From NCBI GenBank assembly GCA_017880705.1, contig JADGRS010000123.1, positions 1-8,391 of the forward strand: a stretch of DNA of 8,391 bases, in the 5' to 3' direction. Position 1 is the stretch's first letter. Each line of letters starts with the position of its first letter. The translations under genes were made by a program, and so were the position numbers. Positions 7,067 to 8,391 of this stretch are shown here, in pieces. Origin of the DNA: Burkholderiales bacterium. GTDB lineage: Bacteria; Pseudomonadota; Gammaproteobacteria; Burkholderiales; Usitatibacteraceae. The notes under the pieces were generated by a model. It saw nothing but the letters and a program-made list of their open reading frames with translations. It was not told the DNA's origin and did not search any database.

Positions 7067-7623
7067 CGGCCGTTGTCGTAGTACTCGCGCGAGTCGGGCT
7101 GGGGCGGATAGTCAGGCCGCGGAGCGTATTGGTACTGGCGGTTGTCGCGGGGATCGTAGTAGCCGGGAGCGGGCTGCGGTGCGTAGTAGCGACGTGGCGC
7201 GGGATAGGCCGGCGCCGAAGGTTGAGCCTGGTACGCGGGATCCGCGGGCTGGTAGTAGGGTGCCTGCGGAGCGTCGTAGTAGGCGCGCGGCGCTTCGTAG
7301 TAGGCCTGGGGCTGCGGCGCGTATCGATAGCTTTGGGGCGGCGGCGCGTATCCCTGATCCGGGCCGTAGTACGGGCCGCTCGTGGCGGCCGAGATGATCG
7401 CGACCGGCGCGGTGATGATGGCGGCGGCCGTGCCTACGATCGCCGCGGCGAGGCCGAACACGGGCCAGCCGTATCCGCCGCGTCCGTAGTGCCCGCCGTG
7501 GGAATATCCGCCGTGAGAGTATCCGCCCCGGTTGTGGGACGCCGCGAAGGCGGAGGAGAAGGGCGCCAATGCGAGCGTGACGCCGACTAGGGCGCCTATC
7601 GCGCGGGTTCTGTGCTTGATCAT
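7063..7623 (-). CDS. Secreted or envelope Gly/His- and Tyr/Pro/Gln-rich low-complexity protein, function unknown
   Basis: I do not recognise a named family. The 186-residue product has a signal peptide (1-27, cleavage after SAFA), a Gly/His/Tyr block at 33-51 with two GGYSH units, a hydrophobic small-residue segment at 53-81 (Ala, Val, Ile and Gly, glycine-zipper-like), and a long tail from 84 to 186 made almost wholly of Tyr, Pro, Ala, Gln, Asp and Arg with repeated YY pairs, ending in DNGR. Similar YPQ-rich small envelope proteins are common in betaproteobacteria and remain uncharacterised. The start at 7623 is supported by GGAG seven bases upstream and by the signal peptide; the in-frame start at 7662 would spoil the latter. 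It is first in a minus-strand run, and its stop overlaps the TTG start of the TetR gene. A cell-surface or membrane-adhering role is inferred only from composition. Confidence 0.8.
   Translation of the reverse strand: MIKHRTRAIGALVGVTLALAPFSSAFAASHNRGGYSHGGYSHGGHYGRGGYGWPVFGLAAAIVGTAAAIITAPVAIISAATSGPYYGPDQGYAPPPQSYRYAPQPQAYYEAPRAYYDAPQAPYYQPADPAYQAQPSAPAYPAPRRYYAPQPAPGYYDPRDNRQYQYAPRPDYPPQPDSREYYDNGR
7495..7524 (-). repeat. Tandem 15-base repeat inside the low-complexity protein gene
   Basis: Two adjacent 15-base units, GCCGTGGGAATATCC and GCCGTGAGAGTATCC on the plus strand, differ at three positions and encode two copies of the GYSHG unit. A degenerate third copy follows toward lower coordinates. 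This is a coding repeat that could vary in number. Confidence 0.7.
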
Positions 7624-7658
7624 CTTTTGCTCCACGAAATGACGGGACGAGACATCGC

Positions 7659-7714
7659 CCAATAACCCACGGTATCACGTCCAATAACGCAACGCAACCG
7701 TATCGTTTCGTATC
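7659..7714. promoter_or_regulatory. Divergent intergenic region with repeated CCAATAAC and GTATC motifs
   Basis: The 146 bases between the starts at 7623 and 7770 contain CCAATAAC twice (7659-7666 and 7681-7688), exactly 22 bases apart. They also contain CGTATC twice, ten bases apart (7699-7704 and 7709-7714), with a related GGTATC at 7671-7676. The spacings, near one and two helix turns, suggest tandem protein-binding half-sites. No strong sigma-70 promoter is visible; TAACAT at 7738-7743 is a possible -10 for the DUF1330 gene. The bound protein is unknown; the neighbouring TetR is one candidate. Confidence 0.35.
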
Positions 7715-7769
7715 CGCGCGCTCCTCCGCGCTTGCAGTAACATGCCTTCCCTGCCAACAGGAGAGGCCC

Positions 7770-8075
7770 ATGCCCAAGGGATACTGGATCGTGCGCGTCG
7801 ACATCGCGGACCAGGAGAAATACAAGGAGTACATCGCGGCCAATGCCGCGCCGTTCAAGGAGCACGGCGCGCGCTTCCTGGTGCGGGCCGGCCGCTTCGA
7901 GGCCGTCGAGGGAGGAAGCCGCTCGCGCAATGCGGTGATCGAGTTCCCGAGCTACCAGGCTGCGCTCGACTGCTGGAGATCGCCCGGCTACCAGAAGGCG
8001 CTGAAGCTGCGCCAGCCCGTGTCGACCATCGACCTCATCGTCATCGAGGGACTCGAGCCCCCCGCCGCTACTTGA
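7770..8075 (+). CDS. DUF1330 family protein
   Basis: A 101-residue cytosolic protein of the DUF1330 (PF07045) family, a dimeric alpha/beta ferredoxin-like fold related to EthD/ABM-type domains. Family features visible are the opening GYWIVRVDIADQEKYKEYI (3-21), then AAPFKEHGARFLVRAGRFEAVEG (26-48 in two parts), a VIEFPSYQAALDCWRSPGYQ stretch (56-75), and a C-terminal strand IDLIVIEG (87-94). Length matches the family norm of about 95-105 residues. No enzymatic activity is established for the family. The start has an excellent ribosome binding site, AGGAGAGG at 7759-7766, three bases before the ATG. It is a single-gene unit divergent from the envelope-protein/TetR/ABC cluster. Confidence 0.95.
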   Translation: MPKGYWIVRVDIADQEKYKEYIAANAAPFKEHGARFLVRAGRFEAVEGGSRSRNAVIEFPSYQAALDCWRSPGYQKALKLRQPVSTIDLIVIEGLEPPAAT

Positions 8076-8121
8076 ACGCGCTCTGCAGGTAGCTGATGAC
8101 GTATATGCCCAGTCGCGCGCC

Positions 8122-8152
8122 AAAAAAAAGGGTCCCCGCGATGCGGGGACCC
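8122..8152 (-). terminator. Rho-independent terminator of the right-hand minus-strand gene
   Basis: Positions 8130-8139 (GGGTCCCCGC) and 8143-8152 (GCGGGGACCC) form a perfect ten-base-pair stem with a three-base loop. On the minus strand it is followed by eight T residues (8129-8122). The gene ending at 8170 lies 17 bases upstream of the stem. On the plus strand no T-run follows the stem, so it should work poorly for the DUF1330 gene. Confidence 0.95.
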
Positions 8153-8169
8153 TCCTGACCACTTGAAGC

Positions 8170-8391
8170 TCAGAACTGGAAGACCGAAATTCCGCCGTTG
8201 ATGAAGCCGTTGATCGTGCACGTCGCGCAGCCTGCCGGGCTCGCCGCCGAAGAGTACGGCAGGAACACCTGGCCGGTGGGGCTGACCGCGACGGAGTGCG
8301 CGTTGTTCCCGATATCCCGGGTGGCAATCAGCGAGTGGCTGCTCGCGTCGATCACGCCGAGCGTGGGCGTGCACAGGTTCGTCGCCGTGCA
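8170..8391 (-). CDS. C-terminal end of a beta-propeller-like protein, truncated by the window edge
   Basis: The last 73 codons of a minus-strand gene whose start lies beyond the right edge. The sequence reads as propeller blades: LGVIDASSHSLIATRDIGNNAHSV is a V-I-D-x-x-(S/T) blade strand followed by an AHSVAVSPTGQVFLPYSS strand (here given in two pieces), closely resembling YVTN/NHL-type or surface six- or seven-blade proteins. Near the end is a C-A-T-C pair (CxxC) in SPAGCATCTINGF, and two more cysteines occur at the window edge, which suggests disulfides and an exported protein. The stop at 8170-8172 is followed by a strong terminator. The role of the whole protein cannot be told from this fragment. 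Confidence 0.75.
   Translation of the reverse strand, partial: CTATNLCTPTLGVIDASSHSLIATRDIGNNAHSVAVSPTGQVFLPYSSAASPAGCATCTINGFINGGISVFQF

Noticed and set aside
7112..7930. Minus-strand open frame spanning the divergent region and the DUF1330 gene.
   Set aside because: It crosses a clear intergenic region and is out of frame with the well-supported secreted protein and DUF1330 genes.
8068..8121. Minus-strand codons reading GARLGIYVISYLQSAFK before a TAG, just past the terminator; the VISYLQS ending resembles cytochrome c C-termini.
   Set aside because: Only about 17 codons, no start or heme motif, and it lies downstream of a strong terminator while overlapping the DUF1330 stop. It could be a gene remnant but chance is as likely.

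Overview
The window is GC-rich bacterial DNA (roughly two thirds G+C by eye) with tightly packed genes. Most of it reads like a proteobacterial, probably betaproteobacterial, soil or water organism: a DUF3455 gene start, an SBP_bac_3 lipoprotein, a two-gene YeeE/YedE pair, an AefR-like TetR repressor and a DUF1330 gene. That lineage call is an inference from remembered family resemblance. There is no RNA gene, CRISPR array, insertion sequence or phage gene that I can support.

Layout, left to right. Positions 1-532 (minus) hold one uninterrupted reading frame made of two unrelated pieces: the signal peptide and first ~30 mature residues of a DUF3455 protein, joined at about 365-385 to the CarD-like RNA-polymerase-interaction domain of Mfd. 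This is best read as a chimeric assembly junction or a recombination scar. Next come an orphan solute-binding lipoprotein (597-1394, minus) and a split YeeE/YedE sulfur-compound transporter encoded by two genes (2026-2586 then 1457-2011, minus). The promoter region of the pair carries a perfect CRP/FNR-type palindrome. A divergent serine hydrolase of the class C beta-lactamase fold follows (2711-4087, plus).

A compact minus-strand cluster fills 4097-7623. Read in its own direction it encodes a secreted Gly/Tyr/Pro-rich protein, a TetR-family repressor overlapping it by TTGA, an ABC-2 ATPase, and its permease overlapping by ATGA. It is probably a self-regulated efflux unit with a cell-envelope protein at its head. 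A 146-base divergent region with repeated short motifs separates it from a small DUF1330 gene (7770-8075, plus). The right end holds a strong rho-independent terminator (8122-8152) for a minus-strand gene whose last 73 codons form a beta-propeller-like C-terminus cut by the window edge.

The genes look like ordinary accessory and housekeeping loci rather than a new defence or biosynthetic system. The points most worth checking are the DUF3455/Mfd junction, the FNR-type promoter of the yeeE pair, and the coupled envelope-protein/TetR/ABC operon.
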